Origin: Prolixibacteraceae bacterium | GTDB taxonomy: Bacteria; Bacteroidota; Bacteroidia; Bacteroidales; Prolixibacteraceae | NCBI GenBank assembly: GCA_016930735.1 | Contig: JAFGGF010000234.1 | Coordinates: 1 to 25,894, forward strand | Length of the DNA: 25,894 nucleotides | Direction of reading: 5' to 3' | Part shown: positions 1 to 7,990 of the stretch, one piece after another | Numbering within the stretch: the first letter of the stretch is position 1 | Layout of the letters: each line of letters opens with the position of its first letter | The notes under the pieces: generated by a model | What the model was told of the DNA's origin: nothing | Databases searched by the model: none | What the model saw: the letters and a program-made list of their open reading frames with translations, nothing else | Program-made: the position numbers and the translations under genes

Positions 1-1156
1 CCTCGATATAACGGTTGCTTAACGAGTAACAGGCTATTCCGAGGAATCCTTTTATCCTTTTGTAAGTATGCAGGGCAAATTCATTTTTTTCTTCACTTAT
101 TTTTGTTTTGAGTATATCTGTTTCAGACTTCCACCATGTTGAATCTTTTTGAGTCATTGCATTTAAATAACTGTTTCTCACCTTAACTTCAAACCGAACA
201 TTTTTATCGAGTTCAGCTACCTGATTTTGAAATTCCGATTTATTTGAAATTACATCGGCAAGCGACATAAAATCTTTTTCATGGTTAAAATATGCATTGC
301 TCATCATATTGTGGAGGACTAACATTGCCTGAAGGTATTCTCCGTTTATTTCAAACTCCCCTGCCCGTTTGATTTCTTCATCAACATATTCTTTTACATA
401 TTGTTTTTTTTCAGCCAATGTCCCCGGAGGCATAACCGAAAGGATCAGATTGCCAAAAGCCTGGCTGAGTTGCTCTCTTTCAGGCCATTCATGAGTAGCC
501 TCTGTTAACTCAATTGCAAGATTAGAAGGAATAGCCATTGGATTTAATACAAAAGGTGCAGCTTCAATAAAATTAAAATCCTCTATCCCGATCAGACACA
601 TCACCCTGCACGTTAAAGCATCAATTTCGTTATTTTGTGCCAGAGCCCCATATGCCAAAACGCCATTGGTTTTATGACCAACGGCATAGGATAGTGCCAT
701 GCGGGCACCACCTGAAAAACCTCCGGTAAAGAGCAAGTCACCGGCAGGGTAACGGCTTTTTACGTCAGCAATCAATTCATCAAGTTCACTCAAATAATCA
801 GGATCGTTATTTTTGATCAGGTTTGAACCAACTACAATAACCCGGTATTTTTGTGCGGCCTCTTTAAACCGGTCAACTGCCAGTTTCCCATCACCATGGG
901 GATCAATCAATACAAGCAGAGGCAACTGATTTTCATCCTGCCTTACCGATGGTACAAACACCTGGTATGCATGTTTTGGATTAGACCGGCAGGTTTCCGT
1001 TTTTTCAATGGCTGTTGTATTTGCCGAAGACACTTCTTTCGAATGAGATAAAACGGACTGACCGATAAAAATGATTAATATGAATACCGCTAATAGAAAA
1101 GAACTCTTTTTATTCTTAAACCCTGATGTAAATATATTTAAACGGATGTTATTCAT
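1..1156 (-). CDS. Exported alpha/beta-hydrolase-like protein (partial, C-terminus beyond window)
   Basis: The reading frame opens at the ATG complementary to 1154-1156 and stays open for 385 codons to the left edge without a stop, so the C-terminus is missing. Residues 14-19 are basic (KNKKSS) and residues 20-35 are hydrophobic, which suggests a signal peptide or signal anchor and an extracytoplasmic protein. LVLIDPHGDGK (residues 81-91) resembles the oxyanion-hole strand of alpha/beta hydrolases. GFSGGARMA (146-154) is a GxSxG nucleophile elbow with Ser148 as the likely nucleophile. The acid and histidine of the triad cannot be assigned. The region after residue 210 is helical-looking and I do not recognise it; it makes the protein longer than a minimal esterase. 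The gene begins 17 bp after the YfhO-type gene and is probably cotranscribed with it. The substrate is unknown; a polyester- or esterase-like role is only inference from the fold. Confidence 0.75.
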   Translation of the reverse strand, partial: MNNIRLNIFTSGFKNKKSSFLLAVFILIIFIGQSVLSHSKEVSSANTTAIEKTETCRSNPKHAYQVFVPSVRQDENQLPLLVLIDPHGDGKLAVDRFKEAAQKYRVIVVGSNLIKNNDPDYLSELDELIADVKSRYPAGDLLFTGGFSGGARMALSYAVGHKTNGVLAYGALAQNNEIDALTCRVMCLIGIEDFNFIEAAPFVLNPMAIPSNLAIELTEATHEWPEREQLSQAFGNLILSVMPPGTLAEKKQYVKEYVDEEIKRAGEFEINGEYLQAMLVLHNMMSNAYFNHEKDFMSLADVISNKSEFQNQVAELDKNVRFEVKVRNSYLNAMTQKDSTWWKSETDILKTKISEEKNEFALHTYKRIKGFLGIACYSLSNRYIE

Positions 1157-1173
1157 AGCAGTTAAATTTTTTG

Positions 1174-3690
1174 TTATTTGTCTGATAGTTTTTTCAGGCC
1201 GGTTTTTTTCTTTTTCTTTATTTCGAACAGAACCACTCCGATAACAGCGATAATCAATAAGACTGAAGAAGTGAGCGAGACAGCATTCCCTGTTTTATAT
1301 GACTGAGGATTAAATTCGAATACAATTTCATGGCTCCCGGCAGGTATTATCATCGATCTGAAAATATAATTTGCCCTGAAACATGATGCTTCAACATTGT
1401 CAATTTTTGCAATCCATCCTTCAGGGTAATAAATCTCAGAAAAAACAGCCAACTGTTCCGACTTGCTTTCCGAATGATAAACCAGTTTATTTGGGGCATA
1501 TGATTCCAGTTTTATTAAGGCCTGATCATCTTTTGTAAAAGTTTTCCCGGAAAGGTATTTTTTATATTCACTACTGACCACTGCTTCTTGGGTAATTTTT
1601 AAATCTTTAATCGAACGAACCTCTTCTTCAGCACTGTCTTTTAACCTGTAATTTCCTGCAAACCAGGCGTTGCCAAGCGCAAATCTATTAATAATCGGCT
1701 GTACATCTGGATTGAAAATAATGTATCTTGTGTTGAGCATATTAATGGAATTCAGGCTGGAAAGTAATGTATCCAGTTCCGCTTCTGTTTTTATGCCTTC
1801 GAGTTGCTCTATTATATCCTGAATTTCACGTGAGATGTTGTAATAAATCATCTCATGGTAGCGCCTGAGTTTTGCGCCGTTGTTTCCTCCTACCGACTTA
1901 TGATAGTAAGATGTTGAAGCATCGGTAAATGGTTCGAGGCTTAGGTTCAGTACCCGGTAATTCGGATCTTTATCTTTAAGGATAAATTTATCAGCTTCAG
2001 TGGGGGGGAATGTAACTTCGGCACGTTTCCGGGAGACAAAAGAATTATTGTTCAGATATTTTTTATCCACAATCCACAGGTCGGTAACTATCAGGATAAT
2101 CCACAATCCCAATGCATAAACAGCTTTTAGCTTTTTAACAGCAAAAGCCCAAATCCCTGCAACTGCCAGTGAAACAAAAACAAATGACCTAAAAGCATCA
2201 GCTCTGAGGATGGATTTGCGGTCGGAAACCAAAGCTTCAATGTATTGCTGAGGCCATCCAGCGTCGATAAGTTCAATATCAGCATCGGTTCGGAAACTCC
2301 CGCCCAGAGCGGGTAAAATTGCAAACAGCAATGCAAATCCACCAACAATGGCAAAAGAAATTTTAAGTGCTTTAATAAGTTTTTTGGGATCAATTTTTTG
2401 CTGAAAAATTTCTTTCACAGCGAGGACACCCATCAGAGCCATGGCAAAATGCTGGATAACCACAATGTTTGTAACTGCCCTGAATTTGTTATAGCCCGGG
2501 AAATACTTAATCATAAAATCGGCAAGGAAAGGGATGTTTTTCCCAAATGACAACAGGAATGAAATAACCACAACAGAAACAATCCACCATTTTTCTTTTC
2601 CTTTCACAATAAAAAGACCGAATACAAAAAGATAACAAAGTACTGCCCCGAAATAAAACGGCCCTCTCGACATGGGCTGGCAACCCCAGTAAACAGGTGA
2701 ACTTTTAATCAGTTTAACAGCCTGCCCTTTCCCCTGGTCCGCTTCCATAATTCGGAAAGTTTCTGAATTTTCATCGAGCGGTTCGGTAATACTGCCTCCC
2801 CTGAACCGCGGGATAAAAGCAGTAACTGCTTCCCCGGGGTCGTAACTGAAATCGAGTATATAATCGCTGTTCAGCCCCGCGGGCTGGTCATAATTTTTTA
2901 TAGGGACGTTTGTTTTTCCCCGGGTCGAATATTTGCTGTATTTATATGTATTTAAAATGGGACCGAAACTAATACCTGTTGCAAAAACAACAGCCGCTAA
3001 CAAAATTCCGGCACTCTTAAAAAAATCGGCTATTACATTTTCTTTTATGGCATAAATAAAATAGGTTATACCCATAATAAAAGCCATAAAAGCTGCATAA
3101 TAAGTCATTTGGGCATGGTTAACCGAAAGGATTAATGTTAATCCAATTGCGGTGAGCAAACCACCAGTTAATTTATTCTTGTTGAAGGCAAGGTAAATTC
3201 CGGCGATCAGCATGGGAAAATAGGAAACAGACTGCATTTTGGTGATATGCCCTTCGGCAAGGAAAATAAATGTAAACGTTGAAAATCCATAGGCAAGCGC
3301 ACCGGCAAAACTGATCCACGGATTTGCTCCGAAAATTAAAGCCATCAGGAAAAAAACGCAGAAATTGACAATGATGTAATTTACAGGTTTTGGAATTTTA
3401 CTGAGTAAATTAAAGTAAGGTTGAAAAATATTCCCTTCGTAATTGGTAAGGATCAGGTAAGCCGGCATTCCCCCAAACAAGCTGTTTGTCCAAAGTGCCT
3501 CATTCCCGGTTGATTCCTTAAAATCTTTCAGTTCTTTTGATGTCCCCGAAAAAGTGTTATAATCGCTGGCATCCAGCACTTTATTTTCGAGGCAGGCGGG
3601 AAAATAGGAAAATGAAACAATAATAAAAAGGAGGACAATGGTTAAAATTTGCCTGATTTTTTTCGAAGGTTTTATTTTGAATTTATTCAT
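1174..3690 (-). CDS. YfhO-family polytopic membrane protein, possible GT-C glycosyltransferase
   Basis: An 838-residue integral membrane protein. The first hydrophobic segment is at about residues 13-31, followed by a short extracytoplasmic loop and then roughly a dozen hydrophobic segments to about residue 560. A long soluble domain covers about 575-795. A last transmembrane helix lies near 803-825 and is followed by a lysine-rich cytoplasmic tail. This layout and the sequence style match the YfhO family. In Bacillus and Listeria, YfhO-like proteins act as GT-C-type transferases that move a sugar from undecaprenyl phosphate onto a surface polymer; Bacteroidota members are largely uncharacterised. 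The gene starts 81 bp downstream of pseI, so it may be the distal part of the glycan operon. A C7 run (G7 on the plus strand, 2002-2008) lies inside the gene in the TFPPTEAD stretch. The family call is firm; enzymatic activity is inferred. Confidence 0.8.
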   Translation of the reverse strand: MNKFKIKPSKKIRQILTIVLLFIIVSFSYFPACLENKVLDASDYNTFSGTSKELKDFKESTGNEALWTNSLFGGMPAYLILTNYEGNIFQPYFNLLSKIPKPVNYIIVNFCVFFLMALIFGANPWISFAGALAYGFSTFTFIFLAEGHITKMQSVSYFPMLIAGIYLAFNKNKLTGGLLTAIGLTLILSVNHAQMTYYAAFMAFIMGITYFIYAIKENVIADFFKSAGILLAAVVFATGISFGPILNTYKYSKYSTRGKTNVPIKNYDQPAGLNSDYILDFSYDPGEAVTAFIPRFRGGSITEPLDENSETFRIMEADQGKGQAVKLIKSSPVYWGCQPMSRGPFYFGAVLCYLFVFGLFIVKGKEKWWIVSVVVISFLLSFGKNIPFLADFMIKYFPGYNKFRAVTNIVVIQHFAMALMGVLAVKEIFQQKIDPKKLIKALKISFAIVGGFALLFAILPALGGSFRTDADIELIDAGWPQQYIEALVSDRKSILRADAFRSFVFVSLAVAGIWAFAVKKLKAVYALGLWIILIVTDLWIVDKKYLNNNSFVSRKRAEVTFPPTEADKFILKDKDPNYRVLNLSLEPFTDASTSYYHKSVGGNNGAKLRRYHEMIYYNISREIQDIIEQLEGIKTEAELDTLLSSLNSINMLNTRYIIFNPDVQPIINRFALGNAWFAGNYRLKDSAEEEVRSIKDLKITQEAVVSSEYKKYLSGKTFTKDDQALIKLESYAPNKLVYHSESKSEQLAVFSEIYYPEGWIAKIDNVEASCFRANYIFRSMIIPAGSHEIVFEFNPQSYKTGNAVSLTSSVLLIIAVIGVVLFEIKKKKKTGLKKLSDK

Positions 3691-3771
3691 GCTGCATGCA
3701 TTTTTGCCGAATTGAAACGAATGTAAAAAATATCAAATAATTTTCCCAGAATCTGAATAACAAAACAGAGC

Positions 3772-4803
3772 TTAAAGAAAAAATGGCTCGCCCCTTTGAT
3801 AGTCTTTCCCTGCTTTAGTTCCGATTATTTCTTTTAAAAACTTCGGATGCATCCCGAAAAAAGGGCGGATCGGTTTTATGTTTTCCTCTGTAAAAACTTC
3901 GCCTTTTTTTATGTCTTTAATGACAAAAAGCGAGCGCCCAAACCTGCGGTTTTCATGAACTATTTCCGAAAGTTTATATTCAACCTCCCCTAGTGCCAAC
4001 TCTGCCTGCCTGACAGCCCTGACCATTTCTGAGAAATCCTTTTCATCAAGAGAAAAAGCGGCATCGGGACTGGAAATGGATTTGTCGAGGATAAAATGTT
4101 TTTCAATGATCCGTGCTCCAAGCGAAACTGCAACAACGGGTGCAACAATACCTGACGTATGATCTGATAAGCCGACTTCAACCTGAAATCGTTTTTTCAT
4201 ATCGGGTAATGTTAAAAGGTTTGCCTCTTCAATTGGCGCCGGGTATGACGAAGTACATTTTAATAAAACAATGTCATTGTTGCCAACACCACGGCAGGTT
4301 TTAACTGCCAGTTCAATATCTTCGGGTAAGGCAATCCCGGTCGAAATAATAATTGGCCTTCCCTTTCCTGCAGTATATTCAATCAGGGGAATATCACAAA
4401 TTTCGAACGAAGCAATTTTGTATGCCGGGGGATCAAACTGTTCGAGGAAATCGACTGCCGTTTTATCGAATGGAGAGGAAAAACAGATCAGCCCTTCTTC
4501 CTCTGCTGTGTGGAACAAATCTTCATGCCATTCCCAGGGAGTAAAAGCGGTTTTATATAAATCGTAAAATTTCTTCCCTTCCCAGATTGTACCTTTCAGT
4601 AAATCGCGGAAGTATTTGTTATCGCAATCGATGGTTATTGTATCTGGAGTGTAGGTTTGGAATTTAATGGCATCGGCACCGGCACGTTTTGCTGCCCTGA
4701 TGGTTTCAAGTGCCAGTTCAAACTTTTGGTTGTGGTTGGCAGAAAGTTCAGCAACGATTAACGTTTTTGTGTTTTTTTCAAAATCGAACGATGATATTTT
4801 CAT
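3772..4803 (-). CDS. pseI: Pseudaminic acid synthase (PseI)
   Basis: A NeuB-superfamily synthase of 343 residues, the usual length. It condenses a 2,4-diacetamido-2,4,6-trideoxy-altrose with phosphoenolpyruvate to make pseudaminic acid in the cytoplasm. Residues about 15-275 form the TIM-barrel domain with IKFQTYTPDT (46-55), KIASFEICDIPLIEY (129-143), ISTGIA (153-158), GLSDHTSG (211-218) and EKHF (234-237), where the histidines are the expected metal ligands. Residues about 286-343 are the antifreeze-like SAF domain, including FFGMHPKF (315-322). KIASFEI..IPLIEY and the GMHPK variant in the SAF domain resemble PseI more than sialic (NeuB) or legionaminic (LegI) synthases. The start ATG overlaps the stop of the upstream SDR/ATP-grasp gene by ATGA, which suggests translational coupling. 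Because pseG is not present here, the substrate could be a variant of the standard one. Confidence 0.9.
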   Translation of the reverse strand: MKISSFDFEKNTKTLIVAELSANHNQKFELALETIRAAKRAGADAIKFQTYTPDTITIDCDNKYFRDLLKGTIWEGKKFYDLYKTAFTPWEWHEDLFHTAEEEGLICFSSPFDKTAVDFLEQFDPPAYKIASFEICDIPLIEYTAGKGRPIIISTGIALPEDIELAVKTCRGVGNNDIVLLKCTSSYPAPIEEANLLTLPDMKKRFQVEVGLSDHTSGIVAPVVAVSLGARIIEKHFILDKSISSPDAAFSLDEKDFSEMVRAVRQAELALGEVEYKLSEIVHENRRFGRSLFVIKDIKKGEVFTEENIKPIRPFFGMHPKFLKEIIGTKAGKDYQRGEPFFL

Positions 4804-6710
4804 AACTCGGTGATAATTACAAAATCCTCAGGATAACGTATCTGTTTTTTTTCAATTGCCGAACGGATAAAAGGATAGGTGGTAATATTCACACCTGACG
4901 CTTCAAGCAGGAACCAGTAAAACGAGTCGAGCCCGGCAGCAATGCTCAGCGTTGAAGCACCCCCGAACCGGCAGTTACATTCAATGAGAGAAAATTGACC
5001 ATCCGGCTTTTCTATTGCCTGAAAAATCACATGTCCGTATAACTTCAGAAATTCAGCAACTTCACAGCATAATTTTTCAAGCCCTGGCTTCGACACGGTA
5101 GTCGTAACCTGCGATTCGCCTTTAATAATTTTATCTCTCATTCGTGCAACTGCACCTTTTGCCCGGATATTTTTATCAATATAAACATCGATACTGAATT
5201 CATTACCCTTTATAAAAGGCTGAAAAATTGGCATTTCAAAATGTTCAGCTTGTTGCCCGGCGGTTTCTTTAGAAATATTCAATAAAATATTCTCTGAACC
5301 TGCGCCAAACCTCTCTTTAACAACTACCGACTCCGAAGTAATATCATTTGCTGAAAGCGATGAAGGAATTCCAGGGAATCCTGCCTTGTTTAATTTTTGG
5401 CTGAACAGAAGTTTGTCGTTACAGAAATTTACACCTTCCAGACCTGATATCATCACTACAATTCCATAACCACCCAGTTTTTCTTTAATGGATGCCCAAA
5501 ACTGAAGTTCTCCGTCACGTGAAGGGATGATCACTCTGATGTTATTTTTCAAACTGAAATCAACAATTTGCTCAACTCTCAATTCATTGGTAGGTGGCAT
5601 AGCCCAGAAAAAATCAATAAAATATTTTCCAATGCTATCCGGATTCGTATCGCCGCCAAATAATTTTATCCCCAATCCAGATTTTTCGCAGGCTTTACGT
5701 ACAGCCTTCAACATAGGAATTTTTTGGGAAATACTTGTTACTAAAACATTAAATGGAAGTGGTTCTTTTGCTGTATTTTCTTTTTCAAAGGCAATTATCT
5801 CAGGAATTGTTTCTTCAATTTTTCGTTCAGGAAGCCATCCGGTTACATCTTCAAAAAGCGACATGTCAGCCTGGGAAGCCTCGTATGGAATATCGGAACA
5901 ACTTTCTGAGTAATGCATTTCCGGAAAATGCCTTTTCATGATATTGAGAACATCGGAAACACGGCGTGCCTTGCCTGTCCCTAAATTTACGGCACCGCTG
6001 AATTTATCATTTTCGGTAAGTAAAATCAATCCTTTTGCAACATCACCGGCATAGATGTAATCAAAAATACCTTCTCCCCTGAAAACTGAAATTTCTTTGT
6101 TCCGAAGCAACTCCCTTATCCAGCGTGAAATAATGCAACGTGAACCTTTGCCATAGCCCCTGAAAATCCGGGCACTTACAAATGAAACAGAATCTTTCCT
6201 GAATTTTTCAAGGAACCGCCATTCAATTTCATGTGCAAATTTCGCCATTCCCGTCAGATTCCTCGGAAACACCGGATCGGTTTCTTTCAGGCTGTAAGGT
6301 TTTTCCTGGGGAACTTCAAACTGGTAGAGTTGCGGGTCATAAACAAGGTAACTTGATGCAAAAACAACCCGCCTGAGCGATGGCAAATCCTTCATTATTT
6401 CTGTTAAATGGTGGCTCAATCTGATATTGTGCATAAAGTTTTCTTCCCAAAAACCATAACTTTCTTCCGAACGTTCGAAGGTAGCCGCCAGGTGGATGAA
6501 TATTTCAGGTTTAAACGATTCTATTTCAGATTTGGACATTTTATTCAAATCGCCCTGGCGATAAATGATAGCACCATCCCAGCCAAGAGGGCGGGATTTC
6601 AGATCACCAACCATTACAACCGCTCCCATCGATAATAACAACGGACATAATTCCTGTCCGATGACCCCGGCACCTCCGCTTACAAACACCCGTTTATTAT
6701 TCAGCAACAT
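4800..6710 (-). CDS. SDR-like / ATP-grasp fusion protein of the nonulosonic acid locus
   Basis: A 636-residue two-domain protein. Residues 6-310 are an extended-SDR (NAD-dependent epimerase/dehydratase-like) domain: Rossmann motif SGGAGVIG (11-18), LAAT (74-77), ASSYLVY (118-124), RIFRGYGKGS (181-190), FDYIYAGDVAKGL (216-228), NLGTGK (242-247). Where the family normally has YxxxK the sequence reads TGMAK (153-157), so Thr153 takes the place of the catalytic tyrosine. Residues about 318-625 resemble the carbamoyl-phosphate-synthase-like/PylC-like ATP-grasp group: NDKLLFSQKLNKAGFP (431-446), VVKERFGAGS (463-472), QPFIKGNEFSIDVY (497-510) and the metal/ATP-binding ECNCRFGGASTLSIAAG (578-594). 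The gene overlaps the GNAT gene by 14 bp at its start and pseI by ATGA at its end. The ATP-grasp half looks active, and such enzymes join a carboxylate to an amine or thiol, so N-acylation or aminoacylation of the sugar is plausible. That is inference. Confidence 0.85.
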   Translation of the reverse strand: MLLNNKRVFVSGGAGVIGQELCPLLLSMGAVVMVGDLKSRPLGWDGAIIYRQGDLNKMSKSEIESFKPEIFIHLAATFERSEESYGFWEENFMHNIRLSHHLTEIMKDLPSLRRVVFASSYLVYDPQLYQFEVPQEKPYSLKETDPVFPRNLTGMAKFAHEIEWRFLEKFRKDSVSFVSARIFRGYGKGSRCIISRWIRELLRNKEISVFRGEGIFDYIYAGDVAKGLILLTENDKFSGAVNLGTGKARRVSDVLNIMKRHFPEMHYSESCSDIPYEASQADMSLFEDVTGWLPERKIEETIPEIIAFEKENTAKEPLPFNVLVTSISQKIPMLKAVRKACEKSGLGIKLFGGDTNPDSIGKYFIDFFWAMPPTNELRVEQIVDFSLKNNIRVIIPSRDGELQFWASIKEKLGGYGIVVMISGLEGVNFCNDKLLFSQKLNKAGFPGIPSSLSANDITSESVVVKERFGAGSENILLNISKETAGQQAEHFEMPIFQPFIKGNEFSIDVYIDKNIRAKGAVARMRDKIIKGESQVTTTVSKPGLEKLCCEVAEFLKLYGHVIFQAIEKPDGQFSLIECNCRFGGASTLSIAAGLDSFYWFLLEASGVNITTYPFIRSAIEKKQIRYPEDFVIITEL

Positions 6711-7281
6711 ACTGATCTTTTAAAAATCCGTGAATTATTGAATCGGTAAACTGCCCGTTTACCCGCACATGCCCTCTCATCCGTCCTTCGGAATTAAAAC
6801 CGTTCTTTTCAAGAATATCGATATGAAGAGGACGAATATCGTAGGTTTCTGTAAAAATGCGGTTTAACTGTAATCCCTGAAATGCCGCTTTTTTAATCAG
6901 GTTCAGAAAAATTGAAAACTCATTTCTGTATACTGAAGAATTGCAGGCCCGGCTTGTTTCAAGTAGGAAAGAGAGCTCTGCCCGTTGTGCCTGCCAGTCG
7001 ATGTTTGTTAATCCTCCATATCCGATGCAACGATTCTTGTACAGAAAACTAAAAAGCATAAGCTTTGGTTCCGGTTCCGAAAATGATGGCATTACTACAT
7101 TCCTGAAGAAATGTGATTGTTCTTTGTTCGAAAGTTTCTGTTTTTGGCGAAGTACATCAATTTGATCATTTCTCCATTCCTTGATTAAAAAAATATCCTG
7201 TTCCAGCAAAGGCACAAGCGAATAATCCCCGATTTGCAAGTTGGCTTTTATTGCCTGCTCATATTTATTTACTGCTTCCAT
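6697..7281 (-). CDS. pseH: GNAT N-acetyltransferase, probable PseH
   Basis: A 194-residue GNAT-fold protein. An N-terminal region of about 20 residues precedes LVPLLEQDIFLIKEWRN (22-38), the typical start of GNAT sugar-nucleotide acetyltransferases. The core includes GYGGLTNIDW (about 88-97), ELSFLL and the C-terminal LEKNGFNSEGRMRG, which matches the 'gF..eG..r' ending of the RimJ/RimL-like group. PseH acetylates the 4-amino group of UDP-4-amino-4,6-dideoxy-N-acetyl-altrosamine using acetyl-CoA. Here the function rests mainly on position, between pseF and pseI in an operon that also holds pseB and pseC; the sequence alone would only support 'GNAT'. The gene starts 13 bp after the pseF stop and its end overlaps the next gene by 14 bp. 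It is somewhat longer than Campylobacter-type PseH. Transfer of another acyl group is possible. Confidence 0.7.
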   Translation of the reverse strand: MEAVNKYEQAIKANLQIGDYSLVPLLEQDIFLIKEWRNDQIDVLRQKQKLSNKEQSHFFRNVVMPSFSEPEPKLMLFSFLYKNRCIGYGGLTNIDWQAQRAELSFLLETSRACNSSVYRNEFSIFLNLIKKAAFQGLQLNRIFTETYDIRPLHIDILEKNGFNSEGRMRGHVRVNGQFTDSIIHGFLKDQYVAE

Positions 7282-7294
7282 TTGCCCTTTTTTT

Positions 7295-7990
7295 TTAAAC
7301 CAGCCTGTTCAGAATCCTGTACTTCACTTCAGCCAATTGCCAGTCCGATTCTGAATCAATGTCCTGTACTTCCGTTTGAGGTAATACTATTGCTCCCCCG
7401 TTTTCACACAGAAGTGTTTTTTCATGTAAAAGTGCTTCGCTTTTCACCCAGACAAATGCGCCGGAATCGTGGTAAACCGGAAGAAGATCCTGGCTGCGAG
7501 TTATCAGGTTCTCAGGAAATATCATCCGGAGTTTATTATTTGAAGTTATTTCCAATGCCCGCTGCACAGGATGTGAAAATGCCACTACCGGGCAAACCGA
7601 ATCTAACTTTTCTTCTATCATTTTACTATAAGCTTCCTCCAACCGGCTCACCAAAATAAGCGCCGCTGTGGGGAAAATGCAGCAAACTGCATCGAAGACT
7701 TTTCCTGCCAATCCGTACCATTCAACCACTTCAATAACCACACTGAACAGCGGTGCAAAGTCGTCAGAGTTTTTAGCTGACCTTATAAACGGCACTTTAG
7801 CACCGAAACGGGTTGCAATTTCAGCAATCTCAGTGTCATCAGTTGAAACCATTACTTCCTCAAACAACCTGCTTTTCAGAGCAGTTTCAATCGGATACGA
7901 GATAACCGGTTTCCCAATAAAATCTCTGATATTCTTCCTGGGAATCCGTTTACTTCCGCCACGTGCCGGGATGATTGCCAGATTATTCAT
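7295..7990 (-). CDS. pseF: Pseudaminic acid cytidylyltransferase (PseF)
   Basis: A 231-residue CMP-sugar synthetase that activates pseudaminic acid with CTP to CMP-pseudaminic acid. The CTP-binding signature IIPARGGSKRIPRKNI (6-21) is intact, followed by GKPVISYPIETALKS (26-40) and EVMVSTDDTEIAEIATRFGA (45-64). VPFIRSAKNSDDFAP and the HDSGAFVW stretch are characteristic of PseF rather than NeuA or LegF. The start codon lies inside the 3' end of pseC (8-bp overlap), implying coupled translation. Length and motifs are normal, with no sign of truncation. A run of nine A on the coding strand begins in the stop codon and fills much of the 13-bp gap to the next gene. Confidence 0.92.
   Translation of the reverse strand: MNNLAIIPARGGSKRIPRKNIRDFIGKPVISYPIETALKSRLFEEVMVSTDDTEIAEIATRFGAKVPFIRSAKNSDDFAPLFSVVIEVVEWYGLAGKVFDAVCCIFPTAALILVSRLEEAYSKMIEEKLDSVCPVVAFSHPVQRALEITSNNKLRMIFPENLITRSQDLLPVYHDSGAFVWVKSEALLHEKTLLCENGGAIVLPQTEVQDIDSESDWQLAEVKYRILNRLV

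Noticed and set aside
5527..5913. Open plus-strand frame of 128 codons opposite the SDR/ATP-grasp gene
   Set aside because: It lies wholly within a clear minus-strand coding region and its translation resembles no family I know.
4800..6710. The gene as two genes joined by a sequencing frameshift
   Set aside because: A single uninterrupted frame covers both domains with a short linker (about residues 308-320), and both flanking overlaps are typical of intact operon genes.
7288..7296. A9 run on the coding strand between pseF and the GNAT gene, as a possible phase-variable or slippage site
   Set aside because: It begins in the pseF stop codon and otherwise lies between genes, so length changes would alter neither reading frame; at most they change the spacing before the GNAT start.
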